From Lachnospiraceae bacterium UBA3310 (GTDB taxonomy: Bacteria > Bacillota > Clostridia > Lachnospirales > Lachnospiraceae), in NCBI GenBank assembly GCA_002361355.1, contig DESQ01000019.1, positions 62,001 to 126,000 on the forward strand: DNA of 64,000 nucleotides. Direction: 5' to 3'. Below are positions 30,715-39,248 of this stretch, piece after piece (within the stretch, counting starts at the first letter, position 1; each line of letters opens with the position of its first letter). The notes under the pieces are model-generated. The model made no database searches. It was not told the origin of the DNA and saw only the letters and a program-made list of their open reading frames with translations. A program made the translations under genes and the position numbers.

Positions 30715-31764
30715 TCAAGATGCTGCTGTCCTGCCGTTGATCGTATCCTCCAGCAACTGCGCAAACAGCAGCATCTGCCGTATTTCATCCGCGGATTTCT
30801 CCACGGAAATATTCTCGATCTCCTGATAACTCTCCGGCGGCTCAAACAAATAGTATCTGCTGCACAGCGCTATGGCAATTTCTCTTCCGTTCACCGCTAC
30901 GCCGAAGCTCCCGTATTTCGCTTTCATAGCCAGAAGTCTTTCCATAACCACCGGCGTGACCACATAAAAGGCCGTATGTGCATCCGTGGCATACACATCG
31001 AACTGTTCGTTAAAACTCTGATTTTCCGTCTCTATCTTTTCTTCCCGGTCTTTATCCCATTTCTTAAATCCGTCCAGCCGTTCCCTTCCCATCCACTGCG
31101 TCGTCGTCATAATGCGCACCGTTCCCTGCATCTGTGACTTATAGCGCAGCACATATGCCTGTCCCACAAACACCGCTTTGTTATAATATCTGTCATTGTG
31201 GTCTTTTTCTCTCCTCGTCAGCGTCAGGTTGGAAAAGGCACAGGCTTTTCCTCCCTTCTCATAGTTGATCAGGTAGCTGCCCTGAAAATCGTCAAAATCA
31301 GGAACCACGCCGCGCAGATAAAGATCCATGCCGTCCATACAGTCGTCCGGCAAAAGCGTTGCCCCCGGCATTACCTCCTGCACCGCCTTCGCCATGATTT
31401 TTTCATCGTAGGCCGCCTTGGCATCCCTGCTCTGCCCGCGCCAGTTCTTAATAAAACGGATCGCCACGACCGTGCCAAGAAACGCCGACGCATATCTGAT
31501 CATCATGGGCACAGCGTCATAGGGATTTATGTGGAGCAGACGGAAAATAACTTCCTCAAACCCGCCGATGATCCCGTTAAAAGCCGGGAAAAAAGCAAAG
31601 GCAAGCAAATACAGTCTTCTCTTTTTTAAAGCGTTTTTTACCTCCGCGTTCGGATCGTCCTTCTCAGATGAAAAGGTAAACTCCGTATGGATATCTCCCG
31701 TCATAAACCCGTTTTTGACAATCCGCAGGCTGTCATCCAGATCCTTTTTCCAGTTGCTGCTCAT
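30715..31764 (-). CDS. DUF3137 domain-containing membrane protein
   Basis: This 349-residue protein has a cytoplasmic N-terminus of about 45 residues, two membrane helices (YLLAFAFFPAFNGIIGG and a second near residues 85-100), and a soluble domain with FSNLTLTR, ENQSFNEQFDVYATDAHTAFYVVTP and the final RYYLFEPP block typical of DUF3137. Proteins of this type are commonly found beside LemA, as here (51 bases downstream of lemA). The function is unknown. It is last in a probable operon with the LytTR two-component system. Confidence 0.8.
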   Translation of the reverse strand: MSSNWKKDLDDSLRIVKNGFMTGDIHTEFTFSSEKDDPNAEVKNALKKRRLYLLAFAFFPAFNGIIGGFEEVIFRLLHINPYDAVPMMIRYASAFLGTVVAIRFIKNWRGQSRDAKAAYDEKIMAKAVQEVMPGATLLPDDCMDGMDLYLRGVVPDFDDFQGSYLINYEKGGKACAFSNLTLTRREKDHNDRYYNKAVFVGQAYVLRYKSQMQGTVRIMTTTQWMGRERLDGFKKWDKDREEKIETENQSFNEQFDVYATDAHTAFYVVTPVVMERLLAMKAKYGSFGVAVNGREIAIALCSRYYLFEPPESYQEIENISVEKSADEIRQMLLFAQLLEDTINGRTAAS

Positions 31765-31815
31765 TTGTGCACCCTCCCTCTCTATCCCCTGCCTATCTAC
31801 ACGCCGGCCTTACTT

Positions 31816-32352
31816 CTACCGAAGATGTATCTCTCTCTTGGCCTCCACATTTTCATCCTTTAAAAACGCTGCGGGACGGTTTCCCGTCATGCCCGCGATC
31901 ACGCTTGCGGGAAAAACGGCAATGGCCTGATTATATAAGGACACATTGGCATGATACAGCCTTTTGGACGCGGCAAGATGTTCATTTGTCTCCGTAATCT
32001 GCGTCTGCAGGTTTTTATATAATTCACTGGAATAAAGCTGCGGATATGCCTCGCCTATGATCCTCACATTCCGAAGCACCTGTTCCTGATTATCAAGAAC
32101 AGCCTGCGTCTGCGCTGTCGTCATGCCGTTTCTGGCTTTGATCAGATTAAGCATCAGCTTTTCCTCATGTTCCGTATATCCCTTTATGGCGTCGAGGGAC
32201 TGCATCAGCACATCATAGCGCTTGATGAGCGCCACTTCGATGTCCGCCTGCGCCTCCTGTATTTTGATATGAAGCTGTTTAAAGCGGTTGCCCGTGGCAA
32301 TGGCATACGCAACGCAAAGCGCACACACAATCAATACTATCGAAAATATCAT
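31816..32352 (-). CDS. LemA family protein
   Basis: This 178-residue protein has a single N-terminal membrane helix (residues 1-16) followed by a helical bundle with KRYDVLMQSLDAIKGYTEHE, RNGMTTAQTQAVLDN and the conserved FPASVIAGM near the C-terminus. LemA proteins are membrane-anchored and of unknown function. The ATG at 32352 has GGAGGG seven bases upstream; an ATG five codons earlier has no site. It follows the histidine kinase closely and precedes the DUF3137 gene. Confidence 0.88.
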   Translation of the reverse strand: MIFSIVLIVCALCVAYAIATGNRFKQLHIKIQEAQADIEVALIKRYDVLMQSLDAIKGYTEHEEKLMLNLIKARNGMTTAQTQAVLDNQEQVLRNVRIIGEAYPQLYSSELYKNLQTQITETNEHLAASKRLYHANVSLYNQAIAVFPASVIAGMTGNRPAAFLKDENVEAKREIHLR

Positions 32353-32373
32353 CTTTCGTCCCTCCATCTTTTT

Positions 32374-33696
32374 TCATTCATTATTAGGTATCAAAATCGA
32401 AAACTGAAACTCACCCTTGCCATAATCCACCATGTATCTTCCGCCGCACTTTTCAACGGTTTCCACCACATTTTGAATCCCCATGCCGTGCTCCTCTGCT
32501 TCTTTTGTCTTTGATGTCAATAGCGCGCCGTTCTCCACAACTGGCTCTGCTGCCATGCTGTTCTTTACGGAAATGACAGCCTGTCCGTCTTCCAGCACAA
32601 ATTTCAGCTTAATCCGTTTGTCTTCACACCGTTCGCAGGCTTCCAGCGCATTGTTTAACAGATTGGAAAGAATGACCACGATATCCTCCTCTTCCATCTT
32701 TAGCGCGGACAGATCGTTCACCTTAAGGACGACTACAATTCCTTTACTTACCGCCTCGCGGTACTTAGTATTCAGGATGGCGTTCACAATGACATGGTTG
32801 GTATCCACCGCGTCCATTCTGTGCTGTAATGTCGTTTCAATTTTTTCTATATATGTCCGTAATTCCTGATAGGCTCCCTGTTCTACAAGCGCGCTGATCG
32901 CCGCAAGCTGGTTTTTATATTCATGCGTCCGTTTTCTCTGTTTTTCCAGATTTTCGGAAACAGAGCGGTACATGGCTGTCTCATTTTTCACTTTCTCGCG
33001 AAATACCGCATGTTCCCTCAATTTGATTTCTCTTTCTGTAATACTGTGAATCAGATAATATCCGATTAAATTGATACCAAGTATCCCCGCCGCAACATGA
33101 ACATGAAAGGGCTCAATGATAAGCGGCCGGCTTGCATACGCCGCCCAGTCCGTTTCATATGTAATCGAAATAATGGAAAATATGGTGATCAAAGAAATCG
33201 CTGCCAAAGCATACCATTCCTTTACCGTGAAAATATCTGTCGCCTTACTTCCAAGCATTTTTCTGATGCCAAAAATCATGCCATATGCCAAAGCGGTACA
33301 GAATATCCGCATTCCATAAAAGATAAATACATCAGAAAAATCCCAAAATCTGCCGGGGAAGACCGCTCCCATTACCACTAGCGACAGATAATCCGAAGCA
33401 AGCATAATTCCATAAAATAACATGGTCAGCACTAACGCCTTCATGTACCGAATCTGATACAGCAAGAACATTGCAAATGACAGGATGCCTATGAGCGCAA
33501 TCGCCTTTATCACAAAATCTTCATAAATCACATTAGTAATGACCCATTCGGCAAAGCATAACACAATGACAGATACAGGCGTAATCCATCTCTTTTCCGC
33601 TCTTCTCTTTACGGCAAAGGCTTGAAACATCCAGACACAGCAGCATATTTCCAGCACAAGAAATACAAACATGAAACAGGCATATTTTTCCATCAT
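32374..33696 (-). CDS. Sensor histidine kinase, GHKL/AgrC-like
   Basis: This 440-residue protein has about six membrane segments in residues 1-220, a coiled linker, a phospho-acceptor motif RTHEYKNQL (H258), the N box VILSNLLNNALEAC, and a G box EEHGMGIQNV. This is the HPK10-type kinase that pairs with LytTR regulators, here the adjacent gene, which it overlaps by 4 bases (ATGA). No peptide-processing AgrB or AgrD-like gene is present nearby, so the signal is unknown. Confidence 0.92.
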   Translation of the reverse strand: MMEKYACFMFVFLVLEICCCVWMFQAFAVKRRAEKRWITPVSVIVLCFAEWVITNVIYEDFVIKAIALIGILSFAMFLLYQIRYMKALVLTMLFYGIMLASDYLSLVVMGAVFPGRFWDFSDVFIFYGMRIFCTALAYGMIFGIRKMLGSKATDIFTVKEWYALAAISLITIFSIISITYETDWAAYASRPLIIEPFHVHVAAGILGINLIGYYLIHSITEREIKLREHAVFREKVKNETAMYRSVSENLEKQRKRTHEYKNQLAAISALVEQGAYQELRTYIEKIETTLQHRMDAVDTNHVIVNAILNTKYREAVSKGIVVVLKVNDLSALKMEEEDIVVILSNLLNNALEACERCEDKRIKLKFVLEDGQAVISVKNSMAAEPVVENGALLTSKTKEAEEHGMGIQNVVETVEKCGGRYMVDYGKGEFQFSILIPNNE

Positions 33697-34418
33697 ATTT
33701 CCCCCTGCCTCCTGATATACTCTTTCTCCACGGCCTTATAATATTTCTTTGATATGCTGACCTCCGTTCCGTTTTCCAGTGTCACCCTGTACCGTTCCAC
33801 GTCTTTTGCATACTTCATATTGACAAGAAAACTCTGGTGCACACGGGAAAAACCATATTGCTGCAATTCCTTCTCCACCTCGTCCAACCTGTCATAGCGG
33901 GCATACTCTTTGATTCCATTTTCCATAACAAAATAGATAACCCTATGTAATCTGCTCTCCACATAGAGAACCGTGTCCGCCGGAATCCTCTTTTTCCCAT
34001 TCTGGAACTCAAATTCGCACACCGCTTCCTCTTCTTTCATCTGCTCAGTGATCGTGTCCAGACATTCTCCCAAAGCGTTTTCAAGACTGGCCTCCTCTTT
34101 CAAAAGATAACGCACCGCTCCCACCTTATACCCATCTAACGCATAAGTGATATATGCCGTCACAAACACGATGTAGATATTCTTCGACAGCTTGCGGATT
34201 CTCTCAGCCGTCTGAATTCCGTCCATTTCCTCCATGCTGATGTCGAGAAATATGACATCATACGGCATGTCTGTGTCCGTCCGCTCCAAAAGCTTTTCCC
34301 CCGACGCGTACAGGTCAATCCGACAGTCATATTTCCGCTTCCCCATATATTGTTCTATCAGCTTCTTTTCCCGATTTCTGAAATATTCTTCATCATCGCA
34401 TACCGCAATACGGAACAT
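33693..34418 (-). CDS. LytTR-family DNA-binding response regulator
   Basis: This 241-residue protein has a receiver domain (AVCDDE acidic pair; phospho-Asp in VIFLDISMEE, D59; FVTAY) and a C-terminal LytTR DNA-binding domain (RIPADTVLYVESR, then YGFSRVHQSFLVNMKYA). The ATG at 34418 has GGAGG upstream; the frame is open for 40 more codons without a site. It pairs with the overlapping GHKL kinase. Direct repeats of the kind LytTR proteins bind lie upstream of the preceding lipoprotein gene (35815-35847). Confidence 0.94.
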   Translation of the reverse strand: MFRIAVCDDEEYFRNREKKLIEQYMGKRKYDCRIDLYASGEKLLERTDTDMPYDVIFLDISMEEMDGIQTAERIRKLSKNIYIVFVTAYITYALDGYKVGAVRYLLKEEASLENALGECLDTITEQMKEEEAVCEFEFQNGKKRIPADTVLYVESRLHRVIYFVMENGIKEYARYDRLDEVEKELQQYGFSRVHQSFLVNMKYAKDVERYRVTLENGTEVSISKKYYKAVEKEYIRRQGEI

Positions 34419-34521
34419 CTCCCATTCCTCCGTTCTGTTTTCTCCGCTCCAAAATATATTATACACAAAAAAGGAACGAACATCGAACCCTGGGTTAATT
34501 TTCCTGTCCGTATTGTATGAT

Positions 34522-35715
34522 TCAGTTTTTATTTTCAACTACATAGAGATACCCGTCGTCTCCCAGCGCTAAAATATCCCCTTCCATAAGCAGTACCGCA
34601 CTTTTACAATTTTCATTCAGGGCATCCACATTTCCTGTGGAAATATAGTCGTAACCGTCATAGAAATAATAAGCGCCGTCCTGCGTCCTGATCAGCATTT
34701 CTTCCTTTTTCCCCGAAAAGCCCAGAATATCCGCGATCGTTCCATTTTCAAACTGCGTGATTTTCTCTACCGCGCTATCCTCAAAGCCATCCGCCGATAC
34801 ATAATAAATGTTCTGTTCTTCATCCACCGCATAACAGCACTCCGTATAATTCTGGAGATTATAGATATCCTTCACTTTCCCGTCAATCTGATCTGTAAAA
34901 TCCACATAGCTGACGGAAATACCGCCTACGTTATCCGCAAGATCGGAAGCTATGTTGCCCTTTTTGATATAAAGAAGCTCCTGATCTTTCGTCAGAAGGA
35001 AGCGGAAAATACTCTTCTCCACCGTAACCCCGCTCCGCTCGGTATCCCCCTCAAAAGCCACCTCGTCAAACATCGTATATTCTTCACTGTAAGAATCTTT
35101 ATACCCCGCACGCACCTGATGATTCGTATCTTCATAGACATAAAGCGCCGCGTCCTGGGTGATAAAAAGTAAATTCTGGTCGTCGGGAATCTCCGCTTTC
35201 TGCATATTTTCAAAGGTATAGACAATATCTGGCATATCCGACAGGGATTCCATCATATACTTGCCATCCAACGCTTCCTCATCATACCCTTCCATCCGGT
35301 CGAAATAGACGAAGCGATTGTTTCCGTATGCCGTATGCTGATCCGCATAAACCAACTGATCCATATCACAGCCGTCAGCAATCCGATCGGATTTGATTTC
35401 CGAGTCTTCCTGACCGAAATAGATTTTGGGGCGCAGTATAAAAAGACCGCCCTCCTCCGTCGTAGCATACACAAAGGAATCATCCGCCAGAAGAATGGAG
35501 GTGATCTTCCCGTTTAGTGCAGCCCCATTTTCCCCTTCCACTTCAAGGCGGTAGCTGTCTCCCCAAAAGTCTCCTGTGCATCCTCCATCAGTTCTTCCCA
35601 ATCTGACCGCAGGCCTTCGTCCTCTTTTTTTCCACAGCCGGTCATGGCAAGAACAGCGGCAAATACCCAAACTGCCCTTCCTGCATTTACAAATCTCTTA
35701 AATTTTTTTATTCAC
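34522..35715 (-). pseudogene. Lipoprotein with beta-propeller-like repeats, two apparent frameshifts near its start
   Basis: The main frame runs from about 35560 to 34522 and encodes repeated strands (LLFITQDAALYVYED, LLYIKKGN, NIYYVSADG, MLIRTQDGAYYFYDG, DGYLYVVENKN) that suggest a propeller such as DUF5050; this is an inference. A good lipoprotein signal (VWVFAAVLAMTGCGKKEDE) lies upstream in another frame, with its end near 35561-35568 (TTTTGGGG). Its only start, GTG at 35715 with GAGGAG, is in a third frame, separated by an A7 run at 35703-35709. Two single-base indels would restore one gene. This is either a decayed gene or sequencing error. It precedes the LytTR regulator. Confidence 0.65.
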
Positions 35716-35778
35716 TCTCTCCTCGCCGTATTGTTCTTTTGCTTTATTTTTTCTGACAGCATGTTTCTACCCTCTGTC

Positions 35779-35806
35779 ATTTTAGCGGGTTTTTGCCGCT
35801 TTTCAA
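35779..35806 (-). promoter_or_regulatory. Promoter of the lipoprotein/LytTR operon
   Basis: TTGAAA (35801-35806, minus strand) and TAAAAT (35779-35784) with a 16-base spacer. Direct repeats end nine bases upstream of the -35. Confidence 0.75.
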
Positions 35807-35814
35807 GCGTCACG

Positions 35815-35847
35815 GCAGAATTGGAAAAGATTTTGCAGAATTGGAAA
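35815..35847 (-). promoter_or_regulatory. 20-bp-period direct repeats, probable LytTR binding site
   Basis: GCAGAATTGGAAA occurs at 35815-35827 and again at 35835-35847 (plus-strand reading), identical over 13 bases. The two-turn period just upstream of a -35 is the arrangement LytTR regulators use. Binding by the regulator at 33693-34418 is inferred. Confidence 0.65.
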
Positions 35848-35876
35848 TCGACATAAGATTTAATCAATCATCTCCC

Positions 35877-37697
35877 TTACAATTCATTGATTGTTGCGGT
35901 AATGGCCATGTTACGTATCCGTTTTGCAGGAGCGTGAATGGCCGCCAACGTTGCCGCTGCAACAAATACCAAAACCAGGAACAGTCGAAAAACAGGCAGT
36001 GCCCATACGGCATAGGGAAAACGGCCCTCAATCAAAAGATTGTATATCATCTTGCCGATTACCAGACCCACAATGCACCCGGTCACGCAGCCAGCCAGAG
36101 CGTAGGTGACAGCTTCGGCGGCAATCATTTGCGTCACCTGCCGACCCTCCATGCCCACAGCCCGCATAGCTCCATACTGCTTGCTCCTGGCGGATACGCT
36201 CATGGAAATGCTGTTCATCGCATTCAACAGCGTAACCATAGCGATGATCGCCAAAAAGCCATAGACGCATAGCACAAAAGCGGTATAGGTGCCGGAAGTA
36301 CGCAGTTCACGCTCATCCCGGAGAGCAGTGCCCTCGTCCAGTACCTCGCTTATGGCGGCAACATCACCGTCTGTCACATCGCCCGTGGTCTGCACCATCA
36401 CCAGAGAATAGTCGGTTATGCCAGTCAGCCGGACAAAGGTTTCGCTGGAGGCAATGACGGAAACCCTGCCGTGGGAGAGACCGTCTTCGCTGAACAAGTC
36501 GTATTTCAGCATACCCGCCACGGTCAGCGCTTCGCCGTTCACCTGAATGATATCTCCCTTCCCAAGCGGGGCGTCCGGGTCGCAGATTACCAGCACAGAA
36601 TCGCTATTCCCGTAGACTTCGGAGAGATCGCTGCCCTTTTCTAACCTGCCATCCTTTTTCAATGCATCTAAGTCAAAATCATCAAAGGAAAACAGATCCA
36701 CCTCCTGAGGTAAACCTTCCTTATCCAGCTTGGCCGAAACTTCAAAGAGGCTTCGCCGTCCAAAGATATTTTTCACGCCCTCCATCCCGCGGATCGTCTC
36801 TACCGTTTCCCAGGAAACACAGTTCCTACCGGCGACACCGGCCTCATCGGTAATCATGATATCGGCATCGCTGGCGGACTGGGGCAGCAGATAGCCCACA
36901 AAATCCAACAGGACAGAGAACGTCAGGAACAGGATAATGCACAGGGCAAAGGAACCTGTCATCAGAACCAAATTCTTCCTGGCCGATTTTGCATGATAAG
37001 CGCCCAGAGAAATGCCGATAGGAAGCCTGCCGATACGGACTGCCCGCCGTGCCCGGCCGGTGTTCTGTGCATTTCCCGAAACTGCCGCCACCGGGGATAC
37101 CTTCGCCGCCTGTTTGGCCGGTGCTCTGGCGGCGAGCAGCACCGTAATCAACCCCATGGTGACGCCGCTGATTATTCCGATGGGACTGATGCCGAAGAGG
37201 GGAATCGTAGTAAATTCTTCCCGAACCACGAACCGCAGCACAGCGCATAAAACCCATGTGCAGACCGTGCCAAGTACAATGCCGGTGGGGATAGCCGTTT
37301 TACACCAGTTAAGAGCCTCCAGTCTCACAAACCTCTTTAACTGTTGGCGGCTCATGCCTATGCAGCGCATCATCCCAAAAAATTTCGTCCGCTGGGCTAC
37401 TGTGCTGTTGATGCTGCCCGAAATCATCAGCACGCCCGCAAGCAGGATCAGAAGGAACAGACCCCCGGCAATCAAAAAGAGATTCTGGCCCATAGCGGTA
37501 TCCATAATAGCCTGAAACGTAAACTCCCGGGCGTGTTTTTCGGCCAATCTGGCCTGTTCCATTCGGATATCCATATCCGCCATGCCAAATACCGCCGTCA
37601 CAAGGAACACGGCGAAGATAATGCACAACCGGGTCATACGGTTTTGACGCCTCCGCACTTTGGCGGAAATGGGGATCAGGCTTAAATAACTTTTCAT
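35877..37697 (-). CDS. FtsX-like ABC transporter permease, no adjacent ATPase
   Basis: This 606-residue protein starts with a BceB/MacB-type N-terminus (LSLIPISAKVRRRQNRM), one helix, a very short outer loop (about 20 residues), the first FtsX domain (SINSTVAQRTKFFGMMRC... GMSRQQLKRFVRLEA), then a large outer domain (about residues 270-470) and a second FtsX domain (ARSKQYGAMRAVGM). Such permeases use an ATPase normally encoded directly upstream; here the upstream neighbour is a divergent XRE gene. It may export peptides or lipids, or resist peptide antibiotics. The partner ATPase must be elsewhere or lost. Confidence 0.88.
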   Translation of the reverse strand: MKSYLSLIPISAKVRRRQNRMTRLCIIFAVFLVTAVFGMADMDIRMEQARLAEKHAREFTFQAIMDTAMGQNLFLIAGGLFLLILLAGVLMISGSINSTVAQRTKFFGMMRCIGMSRQQLKRFVRLEALNWCKTAIPTGIVLGTVCTWVLCAVLRFVVREEFTTIPLFGISPIGIISGVTMGLITVLLAARAPAKQAAKVSPVAAVSGNAQNTGRARRAVRIGRLPIGISLGAYHAKSARKNLVLMTGSFALCIILFLTFSVLLDFVGYLLPQSASDADIMITDEAGVAGRNCVSWETVETIRGMEGVKNIFGRRSLFEVSAKLDKEGLPQEVDLFSFDDFDLDALKKDGRLEKGSDLSEVYGNSDSVLVICDPDAPLGKGDIIQVNGEALTVAGMLKYDLFSEDGLSHGRVSVIASSETFVRLTGITDYSLVMVQTTGDVTDGDVAAISEVLDEGTALRDERELRTSGTYTAFVLCVYGFLAIIAMVTLLNAMNSISMSVSARSKQYGAMRAVGMEGRQVTQMIAAEAVTYALAGCVTGCIVGLVIGKMIYNLLIEGRFPYAVWALPVFRLFLVLVFVAAATLAAIHAPAKRIRNMAITATINEL

Positions 37698-37745
37698 CGT
37701 GTAAACACCTCTTTCTGTTTTGATAGTCTTAAATATAACAGGGGA

Positions 37746-37775
37746 ATCCTACACCAATATTACAATTATCCTACA
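37746..37775 (-). promoter_or_regulatory. 22-bp-period direct repeats between the FtsX and XRE genes
   Basis: ATCCTACA occurs at 37746-37753 and 37768-37775. On the minus strand these lie where the -35 of the permease gene should be (TATATT near 37730), which lacks a good -35, as expected for an activator-dependent promoter. The regulator is unknown. Confidence 0.5.
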
Positions 37776-37782
37776 ATTTTGT

Positions 37783-37788
37783 TATAAT
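37783..37788 (+). promoter_or_regulatory. -10 element of the XRE regulator gene
   Basis: A consensus TATAAT, with a partial -35 (ATTACA) 18 bases upstream. The ATCCTACA repeat at 37768-37775 falls in the spacer. Confidence 0.5.
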
Positions 37789-37895
37789 TATAATTACGTA
37801 TTTTCCCTTAATGTCACCATATTGAGCGCAAATGGAAAGACCTGTTGATAGAAAAAAGAAAGAAAAATAATTAAAATGGCGTTGAAAGGAGAACA

Positions 37896-38423
37896 ATGGG
37901 AATGGAAATTGGAAATAAACTCAGCCAATTAAGAAAACTATCAGGAATGACACAGGAGCAATTAGCAGAGAAAATTAACGTGTCCAGACAGACTATTTCC
38001 AAATGGGAGTCAGACAGCACTTCTCCCGATTTAGAAAGCATTGTTAAAATAAGCAGGATTTTTCATGTGTCATTAGACGATTTACTCAGGGAGGCGCAGA
38101 CAAGTGTGACAAATAGAAATGATGAACAAATTACGTTAGAAGATTTGATGAAAATAAATCTTCATAACAGAAAAATGACGCTGCTATTCATTGGCGGGCT
38201 GATTTTTGTTATGGTCAGCGTATTAAATTTCGCCCATATCATGGCGTTACAAAGCACAACGCTCAGTACCCAGTACATGCTGTACCGGTATATCGCAACA
38301 GGGCAATATGATAACGCCCCTATTGACTATATGCGGTTAATGATTCCCTCTATCATTGCAGGTGCGGTCGGACTGGTGCTGTTCATAAGTTATGTCATTG
38401 AAAACAGAAAAAAAGGAGATTGA
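37896..38423 (+). CDS. XRE-family helix-turn-helix regulator with membrane segments
   Basis: This 175-residue protein has an N-terminal HTH of the Cro/C1 type (LRKLSGMTQEQLAEKINVSR, QTISKWESDSTSPDLE at residues 12-47) and two membrane helices (about 90-110 and 145-165). Membrane-tethered XRE proteins of this kind sit beside transport or lipoprotein genes in Clostridia. It overlaps the start region of the next gene and is divergent from the FtsX permease, which it may control. GGAG lies close to the first ATG; the second ATG two codons later is also possible. Confidence 0.9.
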   Translation: MGMEIGNKLSQLRKLSGMTQEQLAEKINVSRQTISKWESDSTSPDLESIVKISRIFHVSLDDLLREAQTSVTNRNDEQITLEDLMKINLHNRKMTLLFIGGLIFVMVSVLNFAHIMALQSTTLSTQYMLYRYIATGQYDNAPIDYMRLMIPSIIAGAVGLVLFISYVIENRKKGD

Positions 38424-38428
38424 AAGAT

Positions 38429-38992
38429 ATGGATAAAGCAAAAAAGGTTGTTTCATGTTTCATTTTATGTGCGCTCATTCTTTCGCTATGCGCGTGTGGG
38501 AAAGAAAATAAAGATAATGCTGCCGTTTATGAAGAAACCATTGGCGGATTGGAAGACGATGAGCTTTTTGTCATTATTGATACGAATGCTCCTTTGCCAG
38601 TTTTACTTGTTACGTCACAAGTGTATGATGACGGCACCGGTAAGCAGGCTTCAATTGCATGTGACGTATACTATTTGGCAGACAATGAAGTTAAAAAGAT
38701 AGGAACGATAGAGAGTATGGGGACAGCATATCCTATTGCCTATGATGATACAGGCATTTATACGGCTTCCGGCCACGCTATGCAGCGTTATGAGATTGAA
38801 AAATCCGGTACGCTTAAACTGGCAGAAGGAATTTTGGAACAATTTGATGAAAACGGGAACGCTTCTTATACCATGACAAGCGGGAATGAAACAAAGACAA
38901 TTTCAGAAGAAGACTATTATGCCGCTTTTGAGAAATACAGCAATGCTACGGTTGTAGGTTTCGCCTACGGCGCATCAGACGCAGCGGAATAA
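38429..38992 (+). CDS. Putative lipoprotein of unknown function
   Basis: This 187-residue protein starts with a lipoprotein signal (VVSCFILCALILSLCACG; lipobox LCAC), so it should be attached to the outer face of the membrane. The rest is acidic, with no family I recognise; it has a DDGTG / YYLADNEVKKIGTIESMG beta-rich pattern. The ATG at 38429 has AAAGGAG ten bases upstream, inside the end of the XRE gene, so the two are co-expressed. Confidence 0.8.
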   Translation: MDKAKKVVSCFILCALILSLCACGKENKDNAAVYEETIGGLEDDELFVIIDTNAPLPVLLVTSQVYDDGTGKQASIACDVYYLADNEVKKIGTIESMGTAYPIAYDDTGIYTASGHAMQRYEIEKSGTLKLAEGILEQFDENGNASYTMTSGNETKTISEEDYYAAFEKYSNATVVGFAYGASDAAE

Positions 38993-39248
38993 TATTGTCA
39001 CAAATATTTTCTGCATCTGCGCCTTTGCCGTTACAACGAGTTTTCCGTCAAGTCAGTTTTTTTTGGGTTCTGATTCTGTTTCAGGGGTTTCTAAAAGGCT
39101 TACGTCTGACTCTGTCTTCTGTTCCTGCCATGTTGTTCCACACAGCTGACGGTAAGCCTTATTACCCCTGTTTCTACCGTCGTTTCAACCTAATACTACA
39201 CAAAACGGCATTTTCCACACGGTTATTACATGAAAGCAGTCGGAATAA
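38993..39248. other. Gap with a possible coding remnant
   Basis: About 256 bases between convergent genes. On the minus strand a frame without start codon reads NRGNKAYRQLCGTTWQEQK followed by Glu/Thr-rich residues and a stop at about 39052, which looks like the 3' end of a decayed gene. I could not identify it. No good terminator is seen. Confidence 0.3.

Noticed and set aside
35785..35800. Terminator in the plus direction (AGCGG/CCGCT with TTTT)
   Set aside because: The stem is only 5 bp and lies in the spacer of a good minus-strand promoter; no plus-strand gene ends here.
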